Assembly: GCA_910587185.1 (NCBI GenBank)
Contig: CAJULY010000005.1
Location: forward strand, 79,621 to 143,620
Direction of reading: 5' to 3'
Length of the DNA: 64,000 nucleotides
Source: an uncultured Muribaculaceae bacterium
Lineage (GTDB): Bacteria > Bacteroidota > Bacteroidia > Bacteroidales > Muribaculaceae
Below, in pieces: positions 15,108 to 24,245 of the stretch; within the stretch, counting starts at the first letter, position 1; each line of letters opens with the position of its first letter. The notes beneath the pieces were generated by a model. The model was not told where the DNA came from, did no database searches, and was given only the letters and a program-made list of their open reading frames with translations. Both the position numbers and the translations under genes were made by a program.

Positions 15108-15832
15108 TCTACGAAACCATACCCGAACCCCTTGCGGTTTACGAGGTTACGGCTGTAATCACACAATTTTTTACGCAGTCGGGATATGCTCGTATCGACT
15201 GCCCTGTCGCTGATGTCGGAATCGTTTTTCCAGACTTCCTCGCGAATCTGCTGACGGTCGAAGAAGTGATTGCGGTTACGCATGAACATAGTCAGCAACT
15301 TGAATTCCATGTGGCTCAGGGAGATTTCCATGCCATCGATGAAAGCCGTTCCGGCGCCGATGTCAAGCGTGAGGTCACCGAAACGGAGCACGCTTGCCAG
15401 CCTTCGGGCGTTCATCATCTTCCGGCGGCGAAGCACGGAGCGCACGCGGGCCATCAGTTCGCGGGTTGAAAAAGGCTTTGCAATGAAGTCGTCGGCTCCG
15501 GCTTCGAGTCCATCGACAATGTTGTCTTCGGAGCTTTTCGCCGACATTATGATGACGGGTATTCCGACGGTATCGGGGTTGCTTTTGAGGTCATGTATGA
15601 AATGGAGGCCGTCGTAAGGCTTGTCCATCAGGTCAACGAGCACAAGTGAAAAGCCGGCAATATCCAATCGGAAGGCGTCGTGTCCGTCGTGAACCACGGT
15701 GACGGCGAATCCCTCCTCTTCGAATCTGAGCTGCAAAAGTTCGCACATCAGAATCTCAGTATCGGCAACCAGGATCTTACCCGATTGCCCGGCTTGTGAT
15801 GAAGAAGCAGTGCCCTGCATAGATGACAGCAT
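15104..15832 (-). CDS. OmpR/PhoB-type response regulator (RprY-like)
   Basis: Receiver domain (residues about 18-135) with phosphoacceptor D67 (VLVDLMD), S97 and K119 (FIAKPF), then a winged-helix DNA-binding domain (residues 145-242, ending RAVDTSISRLRKKL ... GFGYGF). The acidic pocket reads VADTE where most regulators have VDDE, so one of the two metal-binding acids is threonine. No histidine kinase is adjacent, making it an orphan. The first gene of the rprY-like/rnhB/porU operon with a promoter at 15907-15914. The domain layout resembles Bacteroides RprY. Linkage to porU may matter for secretion control, but that is inference. Confidence 0.87.
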   Translation of the reverse strand: MLSSMQGTASSSQAGQSGKILVADTEILMCELLQLRFEEEGFAVTVVHDGHDAFRLDIAGFSLVLVDLMDKPYDGLHFIHDLKSNPDTVGIPVIIMSAKSSEDNIVDGLEAGADDFIAKPFSTRELMARVRSVLRRRKMMNARRLASVLRFGDLTLDIGAGTAFIDGMEISLSHMEFKLLTMFMRNRNHFFDRQQIREEVWKNDSDISDRAVDTSISRLRKKLCDYSRNLVNRKGFGYGFVE

Positions 15833-15906
15833 TGAACGAGTCGCAAAAACTCTTTATTGTAATGAATGAGGCCGGCGCTGAAGAAATCGCTTTCTTATCG
15901 GCTATG

Positions 15907-15914
15907 CAAATATA
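15907..15914 (-). promoter_or_regulatory. Promoter -7 box of the regulator/rnhB/porU operon
   Basis: Minus strand TATATTTG, about 75 bases before the response-regulator start. Confidence 0.65.
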
Positions 15915-16037
15915 ATCAATCAACGATAGAAATAAAAGTGTGACGCATGATTTGTGTCGGATTTGTAACGATTTTTTAACAGTCGCACGCTGCTGAAAAC
16001 GGCTGCCCGTCATGGAATGACGGCAGCCACAGAGCCG

Positions 16038-17876
16038 TTAAGCCGTCTTTATTCGCAACTGTTCCTTGACAGCATCGACCACGTTGATGATATAGTCGCC
16101 GGTCTTTTCGAGATTTGCCACCATGTCCATGTAATAAATACCTGCCTGATAGGGATAGAGGCGGTTGTTTATATTCTCTATGTTTCCTGAACGGAGCTGG
16201 TTTCTGTAGTTGTTTATCTCGCGTTCCTTGTTGTAGGCCGAGATAATCTCGTTGTCGCGTGCATGTTCGGGATCCTTGAGCATGTGGAGCATCAGTTTCA
16301 TCGACTGCTTCACGAGAATGAACATCGAATCGATGTTGGAATATATCGTTTCGGTGAACTCGACATGTGCCTGGTTCTTGCGGACCAGAATCTTTCCTGC
16401 GCCCAGACAGCAGTCGGCGATGCTTTCGATTTCGCTGACAATTCGGAGCATGGCTGCAATGTGGAGCTTTCCTTCATTTGAAAGACGACCTTCGGAACAG
16501 CGGTTCAGATAGTGGGCGATCTCTATTTCCATGCGGTCGGAGATGTCCTCGTATTTTTCAAGACGCGAGAAGAGGTGGGCATATTCCTCCGAGTCGTGGT
16601 CGGTGTGGATCAGAGTCTGCGCCATGCTGATCATTCGTTCCACTCGTTCTCCGAAGACTGCAATCTCCTTCTCGGCCTGCGCTATGTTCAGTTCTGCAGC
16701 GTTCATCAGACCGCCTGAAATGAACTTGAGCTGGAACTCCTCGTCCTCTTTGTGCTTGGCCGGGACAAGCCGTTCGACGATTTTGACGTAGAATCCTGTC
16801 AGCCATATCATTATGGCGAGGTTGATCAGGTTGAAGACGGTGTGGAACACGGCCAGACCGATCGATACGCTCTGCTGCAGCGACTCGACTTTGACCTGAG
16901 CCGCGGTTATGTCCTTGGCACGGGGGTGGTCTGACGGTATGTTGTTGAAGAGATTGTTATAGACCTCCGGATCTTTCTTTTCGATTTCATTGACATAAGC
17001 CGAGAGTTTCTCGGGGTCGCCCTGACCCATCCATTGGGTTATATCGACGTTGAGGCGCACGAACGGGTAAAAAACGCAGAGCACCCACGCGCAACCGAGC
17101 ACGTTGAAAAGCAGATGGCCCATGGCGGTTCGTTTTGCCGCCACGTTTCCGCTCATAGAGGCGAGAATGGGGGTGATGGTGGTTCCGATATTGCTTCCGA
17201 GCACCAGCGCACACGAGAGGTCGAAGTCAATCCATCCTTTGCTGCACATGATGAGGGTTATGGCGAAAGTGGCGGCCGAGGACTGGATGACCATTGTCAC
17301 CAGAAGACCGACGAGCATGAAGATGACCACGGAGCCGAATCCCATGCTCGTATATTGCTGGAGGAACGCAAACATCTCGGGATTGCTCTGGAGATCAGGC
17401 ACATATTTGCTGATCATGTCGAGTCCCATGAATAGGAATCCGAATCCAATCAGGAATTCGCCGATGGATTTGCTGCGGCTCTTCTTGGAAAAGAGCAGCG
17501 GAATTGCGATGCCGATGAGCGGCAGGACGAAAGCCGAAATGTTGACCTTGAACCCGAACAGCGAGATTACCCATGCCGTGAATGTCGTGCCGACATTCGC
17601 ACCCATGATCACCGCCATTGACTGCGCCAGAGTCATGAGACCTGCATTCACGAAACTGACGACCATCACGGTCGATGCCGAGGAACTCTGGATGAGAGCG
17701 GTGATGAGGAATCCGGTCAGCGTTCCGGTGAATCGGTTGCGTGTCATCGCTCCGAGAATGTTGCGCAGACGGTCTCCGGCCGCTTTCTGCAGGCCTTCGC
17801 TCATGACTTTCATTCCATAGAGGAACAGACCGACGGAACCGAGGAGGCAGAGGAAATCTAAAAAGCTGTAGTTCAT
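16038..17876 (-). CDS. Na+/phosphate cotransporter family protein with PhoU-like tail
   Basis: A 612-residue inner-membrane protein of the NptA/PNaS family. The inverted repeat hallmark is duplicated: ALIQSSSASTVMVV and VTMVIQSSAATFAIT, each followed by a GANVGTT or GSNIGTT motif. About eight to ten membrane helices fill residues 1-390. Residues 420-612 form a helical PhoU-like domain. Start chosen at MNYSFLDFLCLL (17876) because the 20 residues before it are not hydrophobic or conserved in type, and the promoter at 17964-17971 fits either. The adjacent OmpR-type regulator could link it to phosphate control, but that gene is in a separate unit. Confidence 0.92.
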   Translation of the reverse strand: MNYSFLDFLCLLGSVGLFLYGMKVMSEGLQKAAGDRLRNILGAMTRNRFTGTLTGFLITALIQSSSASTVMVVSFVNAGLMTLAQSMAVIMGANVGTTFTAWVISLFGFKVNISAFVLPLIGIAIPLLFSKKSRSKSIGEFLIGFGFLFMGLDMISKYVPDLQSNPEMFAFLQQYTSMGFGSVVIFMLVGLLVTMVIQSSAATFAITLIMCSKGWIDFDLSCALVLGSNIGTTITPILASMSGNVAAKRTAMGHLLFNVLGCAWVLCVFYPFVRLNVDITQWMGQGDPEKLSAYVNEIEKKDPEVYNNLFNNIPSDHPRAKDITAAQVKVESLQQSVSIGLAVFHTVFNLINLAIMIWLTGFYVKIVERLVPAKHKEDEEFQLKFISGGLMNAAELNIAQAEKEIAVFGERVERMISMAQTLIHTDHDSEEYAHLFSRLEKYEDISDRMEIEIAHYLNRCSEGRLSNEGKLHIAAMLRIVSEIESIADCCLGAGKILVRKNQAHVEFTETIYSNIDSMFILVKQSMKLMLHMLKDPEHARDNEIISAYNKEREINNYRNQLRSGNIENINNRLYPYQAGIYYMDMVANLEKTGDYIINVVDAVKEQLRIKTA

Positions 17877-17963
17877 TGTGATGCTTTGTGCACGGGTGAG
17901 GTGGGTGAATTTGCGATGTTCTCTAAGTGGCGACACCGCGGGAGAGCTGCGGGGTTCCGTTCA

Positions 17964-17971
17964 CAAAGATA
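17964..17971 (-). promoter_or_regulatory. Promoter -7 box of the cotransporter gene
   Basis: Minus strand TATCTTTG, giving a leader of about 80 bases. Confidence 0.65.
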
Positions 17972-18069
17972 TAACATTTTTTTAATATTCATGATTGAAG
18001 TTAACGAAAAAATATTTGCCGTCTGTCTGCAAAAATAGAAACAGGCGAGTCGAGGGGGAGATGGAGAGT

Positions 18070-18077
18070 TAATTTTG
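18070..18077 (+). promoter_or_regulatory. Promoter -7 box of the phage-head gene cluster
   Basis: TAATTTTG, 32 bases before the start of the first cluster gene. It is a host-type Bacteroidota promoter rather than a phage-specific signal. No clear -33 TTTG is seen. Confidence 0.6.
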
Positions 18078-18109
18078 CATTACAATCCAACCGATAAACC
18101 TGAATCACC

Positions 18110-18475
18110 ATGAACACATCGAACACATCCGACAATGAAAAAGAAGTCAGGCCCGATCTCGAGGCCGAAGGAGGCGGGAATGCGCCGGACACCACACATG
18201 AGAGGCAAGAACCTGAACAGTCATCAGAGGCGGAAGACCGTAGCGGAGAGGCGGAAGAGGGCACGGTTTCCGCGGAAGAAGTGGCGCGCCTCGTGGCCGA
18301 AGCGGAGCAGAGGGGGTATCTGCGAGGCCTCAACGAGAATGCGCGGGAGATGATGGGGCGTCCCGCACTTCTGGAGAATCCGCGCGTCAGAACGGCGACG
18401 GAAAAGGACCGAGACGCGTGTCAGACATTCGCATCGCGTTTCCTCACCCGGCTTCCGCGCGGGGTCTGGGATTGA
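18110..18475 (+). CDS. Acidic scaffold-like protein of the phage-head cluster
   Basis: A 121-residue protein. Residues 1-60 are very acidic and low in hydrophobics (strings of Glu, Asp, Ser), followed by a predicted helix (SAEEVARLVAEAEQRGYLRG) and a short basic C-terminus. Small acidic helical proteins directly upstream of the major capsid gene commonly act as capsid scaffolds. The function is inferred mainly from position, since no sequence family was recognised. The capsid gene begins 56 bases downstream. Confidence 0.6.
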   Translation: MNTSNTSDNEKEVRPDLEAEGGGNAPDTTHERQEPEQSSEAEDRSGEAEEGTVSAEEVARLVAEAEQRGYLRGLNENAREMMGRPALLENPRVRTATEKDRDACQTFASRFLTRLPRGVWD

Positions 18476-18531
18476 GTTCCCGCAAAAATCAGTCATCAAT
18501 CAAACCATCATTAATCTTTTAAACAAAAACT

Positions 18532-19782
18532 ATGGAAACGAACACAGTCGTAACAAACGAAAACGGAACCGTCAGAGTGACGGACGGACCGCTGACCACA
18601 CCCGCCGTGCGCGAGGGTTCGCCGGCGCTTCTGCTTAATGAAATCGACAGCCGGGTCGTGAAAGTGCGCCCCATGGCCACACCGGTTGACCAGATCTCAC
18701 GTATGGTCGGCGCACGTCCCGCCTCTTCGATGATAGTGGATTATTATCTTGTGGATGCAAAGGTGCCTGAAACCGAGGCCAAAGAGGGTATAAGTAAAAT
18801 TCAGGGAGGCGATTACGGCGGTTTTCCCACCTACAGGCTCGTGGCTGAGAACAGCGACGCCATAGCTGTCACCGAAACTCTTCTGCTCCCCGCAGTGAAG
18901 AATGACCGCGAAGAGCCGCTCGTGCTTTATGTAGTTGCCGTAGATAGAAGCGGCGAGACTCCCGCGACCGTCATCTGCCTGAACGGAACGGGACTCGAGG
19001 GCTCTACTCTTTGCGACGCCGGGGCGAGAATCGTCAGAATGGGCCGTGCGGCGGGAGAACTGGATGTTCAGACTCCCCAGTTCGAGGCGCTTCCGGTCAA
19101 GTCGTCAAACTACTGCCAGATATTCAAGGCTCAGGTCGAGCAGAGCATTCTGACGAAACTCTCGTCAAAGGAAGTAGGGTGGACGCTGTCGGATCAGGAG
19201 GAAGTCGCCATTATGGACATGCGTCTCGGCATGGAGAAAAGCTTCCTTTTCGGAGTGAAAGCGCGTCTGACCGATCCGCGCCGCTATGACGAGGTGCTTT
19301 TCACGGGCGGCATCTGGAATCAGGCCGGAAACCGGTTCTCTTATCCGGGCTCCGGGTTCAGCCACAAGACTCTCGTCTCGATGATGCGCACGGCATTCAC
19401 GGGCGACTGTTCCGGATCGGCCCGCAAGGTGCTGATGGGGGGATCGGGCCTTATCGAGCAGCTCAACAATCTGAGCTTCAGCAAGGTCGTGGGCGCTATG
19501 GATACGGTCACTTACTGGGGTATAGATTTTACGGAGCTGCGCTCAAAGTTCGGGACTCTATATGTTGTTCTCAACGAGGTCTTCGACCAGTGTGACCATG
19601 CCAACGACGGCCTGATAATCGATCCGCAGTATCTGACCAAGTATTCCCATATTCCCTTCAAGGTAGAGCATCTCGATTTGAAGAGCAGCGGCGTCAGAAA
19701 CACGGACGCACTCGTGGCCACCGAGGCGAGTTGTCTTGTGTTGCGTCATCCCAACGCGCATGTCAGAGTTGAAATGGAGTGA
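18532..19782 (+). CDS. Phage-like major capsid protein
   Basis: A 416-residue protein resembling HK97-fold major capsid proteins of tailed phages infecting Bacteroidota. Supporting features are an N-terminal arm of about 60 residues, a central acidic helix (SDQEEVAIMDMRLGMEKSFL) followed by GVKARLTDPRRYDEVLFTGGI, and a C-terminal half rich in beta strands (YWGIDFTELRSKFGTLYVVL). Position between a scaffold-like gene and a connector/portal pair fits. No signal peptide or membrane helix. The alternative of a domesticated shell protein should be kept open. GC-rich codon use matches the host chromosome, suggesting long residence. Confidence 0.7.
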   Translation: METNTVVTNENGTVRVTDGPLTTPAVREGSPALLLNEIDSRVVKVRPMATPVDQISRMVGARPASSMIVDYYLVDAKVPETEAKEGISKIQGGDYGGFPTYRLVAENSDAIAVTETLLLPAVKNDREEPLVLYVVAVDRSGETPATVICLNGTGLEGSTLCDAGARIVRMGRAAGELDVQTPQFEALPVKSSNYCQIFKAQVEQSILTKLSSKEVGWTLSDQEEVAIMDMRLGMEKSFLFGVKARLTDPRRYDEVLFTGGIWNQAGNRFSYPGSGFSHKTLVSMMRTAFTGDCSGSARKVLMGGSGLIEQLNNLSFSKVVGAMDTVTYWGIDFTELRSKFGTLYVVLNEVFDQCDHANDGLIIDPQYLTKYSHIPFKVEHLDLKSSGVRNTDALVATEASCLVLRHPNAHVRVEME

Positions 19783-19792
19783 AATATCATAG

Positions 19793-20356
19793 ATGATGAG
19801 AACAACAGAAATGACGGCAGAGGAAATGACTGCCCTGTGGAAAAAGCGCCTGGGCTTTGACGAATCACGCACGGATTGTGAGGCCGTGCGCTGTGACGGT
19901 TCCGACATTGACGCCCTTGTGCTTGAGGACGCAAAAGCCTGGTACAGCAAAGCGCTGCGCGACATGCCTCTGTGTTGTCTTCCGATGACCGAAATATCTC
20001 CGTTGCCCACCGCGGCCGCCTCCCCTGAAGGGGCGGCCCGGTTCCTGCTGCCTGAAGGTATTGTCAGGATTGGGGCGGTCAGTGCGCCCGAATGGGAGAA
20101 AGAGGCTTTTATCGTGACAGAGGCCGGAAATCACGATGCCGACGCGCAGTCCAATCCGTTTGCCCGTGCAGGTCTGTGCCGCCCGGTCGCTCTGGTGTCA
20201 GGCCGCCGGCTGACAATCTATCCCGCTACGGAAAATCCGGAGACTGTGACAGTAATGGCTGTCATGGAACAGGATGAAAGCGGCTGCTTCAGGGTTACCG
20301 GCGAGATGATGGCGCATGCGCCTATGATCAGTATCCATCCTGAAAAAACAAAATGA
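19793..20356 (+). CDS. Head-tail connector-like protein
   Basis: A 187-residue protein starting 10 bases after the capsid gene and ending one base before the portal start. The N-terminal half is helical (MTAEEMTALWKKRLGFDES, DAKAWYSKALRDMPL). The second half (residues 75-187) is beta-rich, with GRRLTIYPATENPETVTVMA resembling the portal-attached adaptor proteins of podo-like phages. Two adjacent ATGs (19793, 19796) could serve as start. The role is inferred from context and general layout; sequence evidence alone is weak. Confidence 0.5.
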   Translation: MMRTTEMTAEEMTALWKKRLGFDESRTDCEAVRCDGSDIDALVLEDAKAWYSKALRDMPLCCLPMTEISPLPTAAASPEGAARFLLPEGIVRIGAVSAPEWEKEAFIVTEAGNHDADAQSNPFARAGLCRPVALVSGRRLTIYPATENPETVTVMAVMEQDESGCFRVTGEMMAHAPMISIHPEKTK

Positions 20357-20357
20357 A

Positions 20358-21749
20358 ATGACACATCTTGAACTTGCTCTTAAGGCATGGCGCGAGTGCA
20401 GCCGGTTACGTGAACGGCGGCGCCGCTGCAAGGACTATACTTTCGGGCGCCAGTGGGGCGACATCACCACTGATCCGAAGGGAAACCGGCTGACGGAAGG
20501 CGAGCTGGCGGAGCGCGGCGGCATGAAGCCGCTGACCAACAATCTGATCCGGCAGCTTGTGAAATGTGTCGTGGGCAACTATCGCGCGTCGTTCGAATCG
20601 TCAGACCCTGCGGCAGCTCGGTGCCCCGTCAGCGAGTCGGTATCCGCGCGCAATTCGTTGCCCGAACTGGATTGCCGGATGCTCGAGGAGTTTCTGATTT
20701 CAGGCTGTGCGGTCCAGAGGGTGGTGACCGAATGCCGCATAGCCGGAACGGGAGTATGGATCGACAATGTCAGTCCTGAGAATTTCTTCATAAACCGTTT
20801 TACGGATCCGCGCGGTCTTGACATAGAGTTGGTCGGTATGCTCCATTCCATGAGTCTGCGCGAGCTGCTGATGCGTTTCGCGCCCGCGGGAGGGGCGCAT
20901 GCGGTGGAGCTGACCCGCCGTTACTCCGAGGAGAACATGAGGGAGAGCGGAATGCCGATAGGCGATGCGGTCAGTCGCGATTTTTTCAATGCCGAGACAG
21001 GGCGCTGCAGGGTCATAGAACTGTGGACTCTGGAGAGCCGGTCGGTGTTGCGATGCCATGACCCGGAGACAGGCGAGTATTTCCATGTTCCGGAACCGGA
21101 CCGCGAGGAGCTGCTTCAGGAGAACCGCACGCGAGCCAAGGCGAAAAGGACCGAGATAGAATTTCGGCCCGTCACCACCCTGCGCTGGCATTGCAGGTTT
21201 CTTACGCCTGACGGGGATGTGCTCGACGAATATGATTCACCCTACGCCCACGGTTCACATCCTTTCGCTGTCAAATTCTATCCGCTCATCGACGGCGAGG
21301 TCCATTCGCTTGTGGAGGATATCATAGACCAGCAGCGTTTTGTCAATCGACTGATAACGCTCGTGGATCACATAATGGGAGTCTCGGCCAAAGGCACACT
21401 TCTCGTTCCTGTGGAATCGTTGCCCACGGGATGGACCGAGAAAGAGGTGGGACGGCTCTGGGCCCAGAGCAACAGCGTGATTCCCTATCATTACGGAAAA
21501 GGGGAGCCGCGTCAGGTCATAGCCAACGGTGACAACGCAGGCGCCTATCAGCTTCTGAACCTTCAAATGGAGCTATTCCAGCAGATTTCAGGCGTCAGCG
21601 GAGCGTTGCAGGGACACTCGGCCAACGGCTCGGTTTCAGCAGCCCTTTTCGATTCACAGGTGCAGCGGTCGGCCACGGCGATCCTCGACATGATAAGCTC
21701 TTTCCATTCGTTCCGTGAGATGAGGAACCGCCTTATAGCCTCATCCTGA
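20358..21749 (+). CDS. Phage-like portal protein
   Basis: A 463-residue protein with portal hallmarks. The N-terminal region reads YTFGRQWGDI then KPLTNNLIRQLVKCVVGNYR, the GxQW...R..LTxNxL..LV..V.G..R pattern of portals. The middle holds a strand-rich wing (GTGVWIDNVSPENFF). The C-terminal part (LQMELFQQISGVSGALQGHS, then SVSAALFDSQVQRSATAI) matches the conserved clip/stem helix where most portals read GxxxxxxG....SGxA. Family members are usually somewhat longer, so the C-terminus may be trimmed. Portals form the dodecameric DNA gateway at a capsid vertex. Confidence 0.75.
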   Translation: MTHLELALKAWRECSRLRERRRRCKDYTFGRQWGDITTDPKGNRLTEGELAERGGMKPLTNNLIRQLVKCVVGNYRASFESSDPAAARCPVSESVSARNSLPELDCRMLEEFLISGCAVQRVVTECRIAGTGVWIDNVSPENFFINRFTDPRGLDIELVGMLHSMSLRELLMRFAPAGGAHAVELTRRYSEENMRESGMPIGDAVSRDFFNAETGRCRVIELWTLESRSVLRCHDPETGEYFHVPEPDREELLQENRTRAKAKRTEIEFRPVTTLRWHCRFLTPDGDVLDEYDSPYAHGSHPFAVKFYPLIDGEVHSLVEDIIDQQRFVNRLITLVDHIMGVSAKGTLLVPVESLPTGWTEKEVGRLWAQSNSVIPYHYGKGEPRQVIANGDNAGAYQLLNLQMELFQQISGVSGALQGHSANGSVSAALFDSQVQRSATAILDMISSFHSFREMRNRLIASS

Positions 21750-21814
21750 GGCGATTGGAATCCCGTTAACATCTATTAATCCAGCAGTGCCCCGTTGGAA
21801 GCCCATAAGGACTG

Positions 21815-21822
21815 TAATTTTG
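21815..21822 (+). promoter_or_regulatory. Promoter -7 box inside the phage-head cluster
   Basis: TAATTTTG, with TTG at 21795-21797 upstream; the next ATG is 60 bases downstream at 21882. This argues against an upstream TTG start for the following gene. Confidence 0.6.
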
Positions 21823-21881
21823 TGAAGGTAAACAGATCACTTTCCCAACCTGATTATTATCTTAATCCTGATAAAACAACC

Positions 21882-22334
21882 ATGAAAAACACCATTAATC
21901 CTAATCCCCTGAAAAGAAAGCGTGACCGAGACTTCATGAATGTCTGCCGACGCATCATCAGAAACAACGACGGACCTCTGCGGGCGGCCGACGTGGCTGT
22001 GGCCGCTGCCCGCGAACCGGCTCCGGAGTTTTATGTAAGTTTCGGCCAGGCGTGCAAAAAGCTCGGCGATCTTCGCCGTCGCGGACCGGCGGCTATAGGC
22101 AAGCGTAATGTCGCCATGTATCTCGACATCAATTCTCGGGTTGAAGAGCTCCAGCGCAAGAGGGGCTGTTCGCTGTCAGACGGAATAGCCATCGTACTCG
22201 CCGAAGGAAAAGCGCCGCGTTTCTATCTGACGGAGAAATCGGCCGTTTTCCTCTACAGCATCCTCCGCTCGCGTTCGCGGAAAGAGCGGCAGGCTACTCA
22301 TCGTCATCGTCCTCTTCCCCGTCAGGGAAAATAG
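21882..22334 (+). CDS. Uncharacterised basic protein with two APxFYxx motifs
   Basis: A 150-residue, strongly basic protein. It contains an internal near-repeat: APEFYVSFGQACKKLGDL (about residues 45-62) and APRFYLTEKSAVFLYSIL (about 110-127), each followed by basic residues. I have a recollection of similar short proteins in Bacteroidota but cannot name a family. High arginine and lysine content suggests nucleic acid binding. It starts 132 bases after the portal gene and has its own promoter box. Confidence 0.6.
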   Translation: MKNTINPNPLKRKRDRDFMNVCRRIIRNNDGPLRAADVAVAAAREPAPEFYVSFGQACKKLGDLRRRGPAAIGKRNVAMYLDINSRVEELQRKRGCSLSDGIAIVLAEGKAPRFYLTEKSAVFLYSILRSRSRKERQATHRHRPLPRQGK

Positions 22335-22365
22335 TTATCCTATAATAATCAAATGACAGAACAGA

Positions 22366-22785
22366 ATGAAAATCACGATAGCACTTTCAAAAGCGGAGAT
22401 AACCGCTGTCATCATGGCGCGCTCGGCCTTGAAACATCTTCTGGATCCTCGGCGTCCTCCCGTTCTCACTCCCGACAGGCGCCCGGCCCTCGACCTGCTG
22501 ATCGAGAGCGCCATTTCGGGGCTGGCTCTGAAAATGAACGCGGAAGTCGATAAAGACGAGGACGGAGACCTGATATATCTGCGCGGTGATATCAGCAGCG
22601 GAAACAAGATGTCGGCCCTGAGGCGCGTGATGGAGACGGCCATTGCCGACAAGGTGCTCGCCGAAGCCTACAAAGGAGTTGACAGCGAGTTTTCCGAAGC
22701 GTGCAGCGAAAACTGCTTCATTTCCGAATTGGGCCTCCGGGCCGTCGCGACCGGTGACGCCCGCATTCTCGCTACATATTACTGA
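22366..22785 (+). CDS. Hypothetical protein, last gene of the phage-head cluster
   Basis: A 139-residue mostly helical protein of balanced charge, with no signal peptide or membrane helix. No family is recognised. It follows the basic protein by 31 bases. A strong hairpin at 22811-22841 lies just beyond its stop, separating it from the convergent pgi gene. By position it could be a minor structural or regulatory component of the cluster, but nothing in the sequence proves it. Confidence 0.6.
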   Translation: MKITIALSKAEITAVIMARSALKHLLDPRRPPVLTPDRRPALDLLIESAISGLALKMNAEVDKDEDGDLIYLRGDISSGNKMSALRRVMETAIADKVLAEAYKGVDSEFSEACSENCFISELGLRAVATGDARILATYY

Positions 22786-22800
22786 ATCCGAAAACCCTTG

Positions 22801-22841
22801 AAAACAAAAGGGAGGCAACCGCTTATACGGCGGTTGCCTCC
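22801..22841 (-). terminator. Strong terminator between the phage-head cluster and pgi
   Basis: Perfect 12-bp stem GGAGGCAACCGC (22811-22822) with GCGGTTGCCTCC (22830-22841). On the minus strand it is followed by CTTTTGTTTT, so it best serves pgi, but the stem can act on both strands. Confidence 0.85.
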
Positions 22842-22868
22842 GATATTTCATTAGGGGTTACCGGTCTG

Positions 22869-24212
22869 TCAGTCGGCTATGCGCGCCTTGATGGCGGCTG
22901 ATTCTTTTTCATAGCCGGGTTTGTCAAGGAGGGCGAACATGTTGCGTTTGTAGCCTTCCACACCGGGCTGGTCAAAAGGATTGACGCCGAGAAGATATCC
23001 CGAGATTCCACAGGCTTTCTCGAAGAAATAGATGAGTTCGCCGAGGTATTTCTCGCGCAGCGCGGGAACGGTAACGAGGAGATTGGGAACGTTGCCGTCG
23101 ATGTGGGCTATGCGGGTTCCGAGTTCGGCCATCTTGTTGACCTGGTCAACGCGCTTGCCGGCGAGGAAGTTGAGGCCGTCGAGGTTGTCGTTGTCAGTGG
23201 GGATGAGAGTCTCATGCTCGGGAGCGGCGACTGAGATGACGGTTTCGAAAATTGTTCGTTCGCCGTCCTGGATCCACTGACCCATTGAGTGGAGGTCGGT
23301 AGAGTCATCGACAGCTGCGGGGAAAATACCCTTGCCGTCTTTACCTTCGCTTTCGCCGTAGAGCTGTTTCCACCATTCGCCGAAATAGTGGAGCTTGGGA
23401 TTGAAGTTCACGAGAATCTCTATTTTTTTGCCGGCGCGATAGAGAGCGTTGCGCGTTGCGGCATAGAGCATCGAAGGATTTGTGGCGTAGTCGGTAGAGC
23501 GGGTTGTCTCCTCCATAGCCTTGGCGCCATCAACAAGAGCCTGAATGTCATATCCGGCAACGGCGATGGGGAGCAGTCCGACGGGAGTCAGCACTGAGAA
23601 ACGGCCTCCTACGTTGTCGGGAATTACGAATGTCTTGTAGCCCTCTTCGTCAGACATCTGGCGCAATGCTCCGCGGCTGGCGTCGGTCACGGCCACTATG
23701 CGTTCAGCTGCGCCCTCTTTGCCCACGCGCTCTTCGAGTTTGTTCTTGAGCAGGCGGAAAGCGATGGCGGGTTCGGTAGTGGTTCCTGACTTGGAGATGA
23801 CTATTATACCGAACTTCTTGTCGGAAAGATAGTCAAGAAGCTCGAAGAGATAATCCTCGCCGATATTCTGGCCGGCGAAAACGACTTTTGTTTTCTTGGG
23901 TTCGTGGCGGTAGGCGGCGAATGAATCGCTGAGAGCCTCGATCACGGCCTTGGCTCCGAGATATGAGCCGCCGATGCCGATGCAGACAACGACCTCACAC
24001 TTGTCCTGAAGCTTGCGTGCGGTTTCGTTGATGTCGGATATGAGCGAGGCGGAAATTTCCGAGGGGAGATTTACCCATCCGAGAAAATCGTTTCCCGCGC
24101 CGGTGCCTTTCTCTACTTTTTCGAGTGACTGACGTGCTTCGTCAAGCATGGCGTCGATCTGCTCGTGGCCGACGACCAGCGCATTGGCATTTGAGAATTC
24201 TAATTCTTTCAT
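22869..24212 (-). CDS. pgi: Glucose-6-phosphate isomerase
   Basis: A 447-residue cytoplasmic enzyme interconverting glucose-6-phosphate and fructose-6-phosphate. Visible hallmarks are VVCIGIGGSYLGAKAVIEAL (sugar-phosphate binding), VISKSGTTTEPAIAFR (SIS-domain phosphate loop) and the C-terminal GYLLGVNPFDQPGVEGYKRNM signature. The short length is that of the bacterial/archaeal-type short PGI found in Firmicutes and Bacteroidota. It is the last gene of a lysS-gpsA-pgi operon, 33 bases after gpsA. Confidence 0.97.
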   Translation of the reverse strand: MKELEFSNANALVVGHEQIDAMLDEARQSLEKVEKGTGAGNDFLGWVNLPSEISASLISDINETARKLQDKCEVVVCIGIGGSYLGAKAVIEALSDSFAAYRHEPKKTKVVFAGQNIGEDYLFELLDYLSDKKFGIIVISKSGTTTEPAIAFRLLKNKLEERVGKEGAAERIVAVTDASRGALRQMSDEEGYKTFVIPDNVGGRFSVLTPVGLLPIAVAGYDIQALVDGAKAMEETTRSTDYATNPSMLYAATRNALYRAGKKIEILVNFNPKLHYFGEWWKQLYGESEGKDGKGIFPAAVDDSTDLHSMGQWIQDGERTIFETVISVAAPEHETLIPTDNDNLDGLNFLAGKRVDQVNKMAELGTRIAHIDGNVPNLLVTVPALREKYLGELIYFFEKACGISGYLLGVNPFDQPGVEGYKRNMFALLDKPGYEKESAAIKARIAD

Positions 24213-24245
24213 GAATTTCGGGTTTTGGTTATTTGTTTTTATCGT

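Noticed and set aside
17877..18109. Phage attachment site or integrase next to the capsid cluster
   Set aside because: No integrase, tRNA or matching direct repeat was seen flanking 18.1-22.8 kb.
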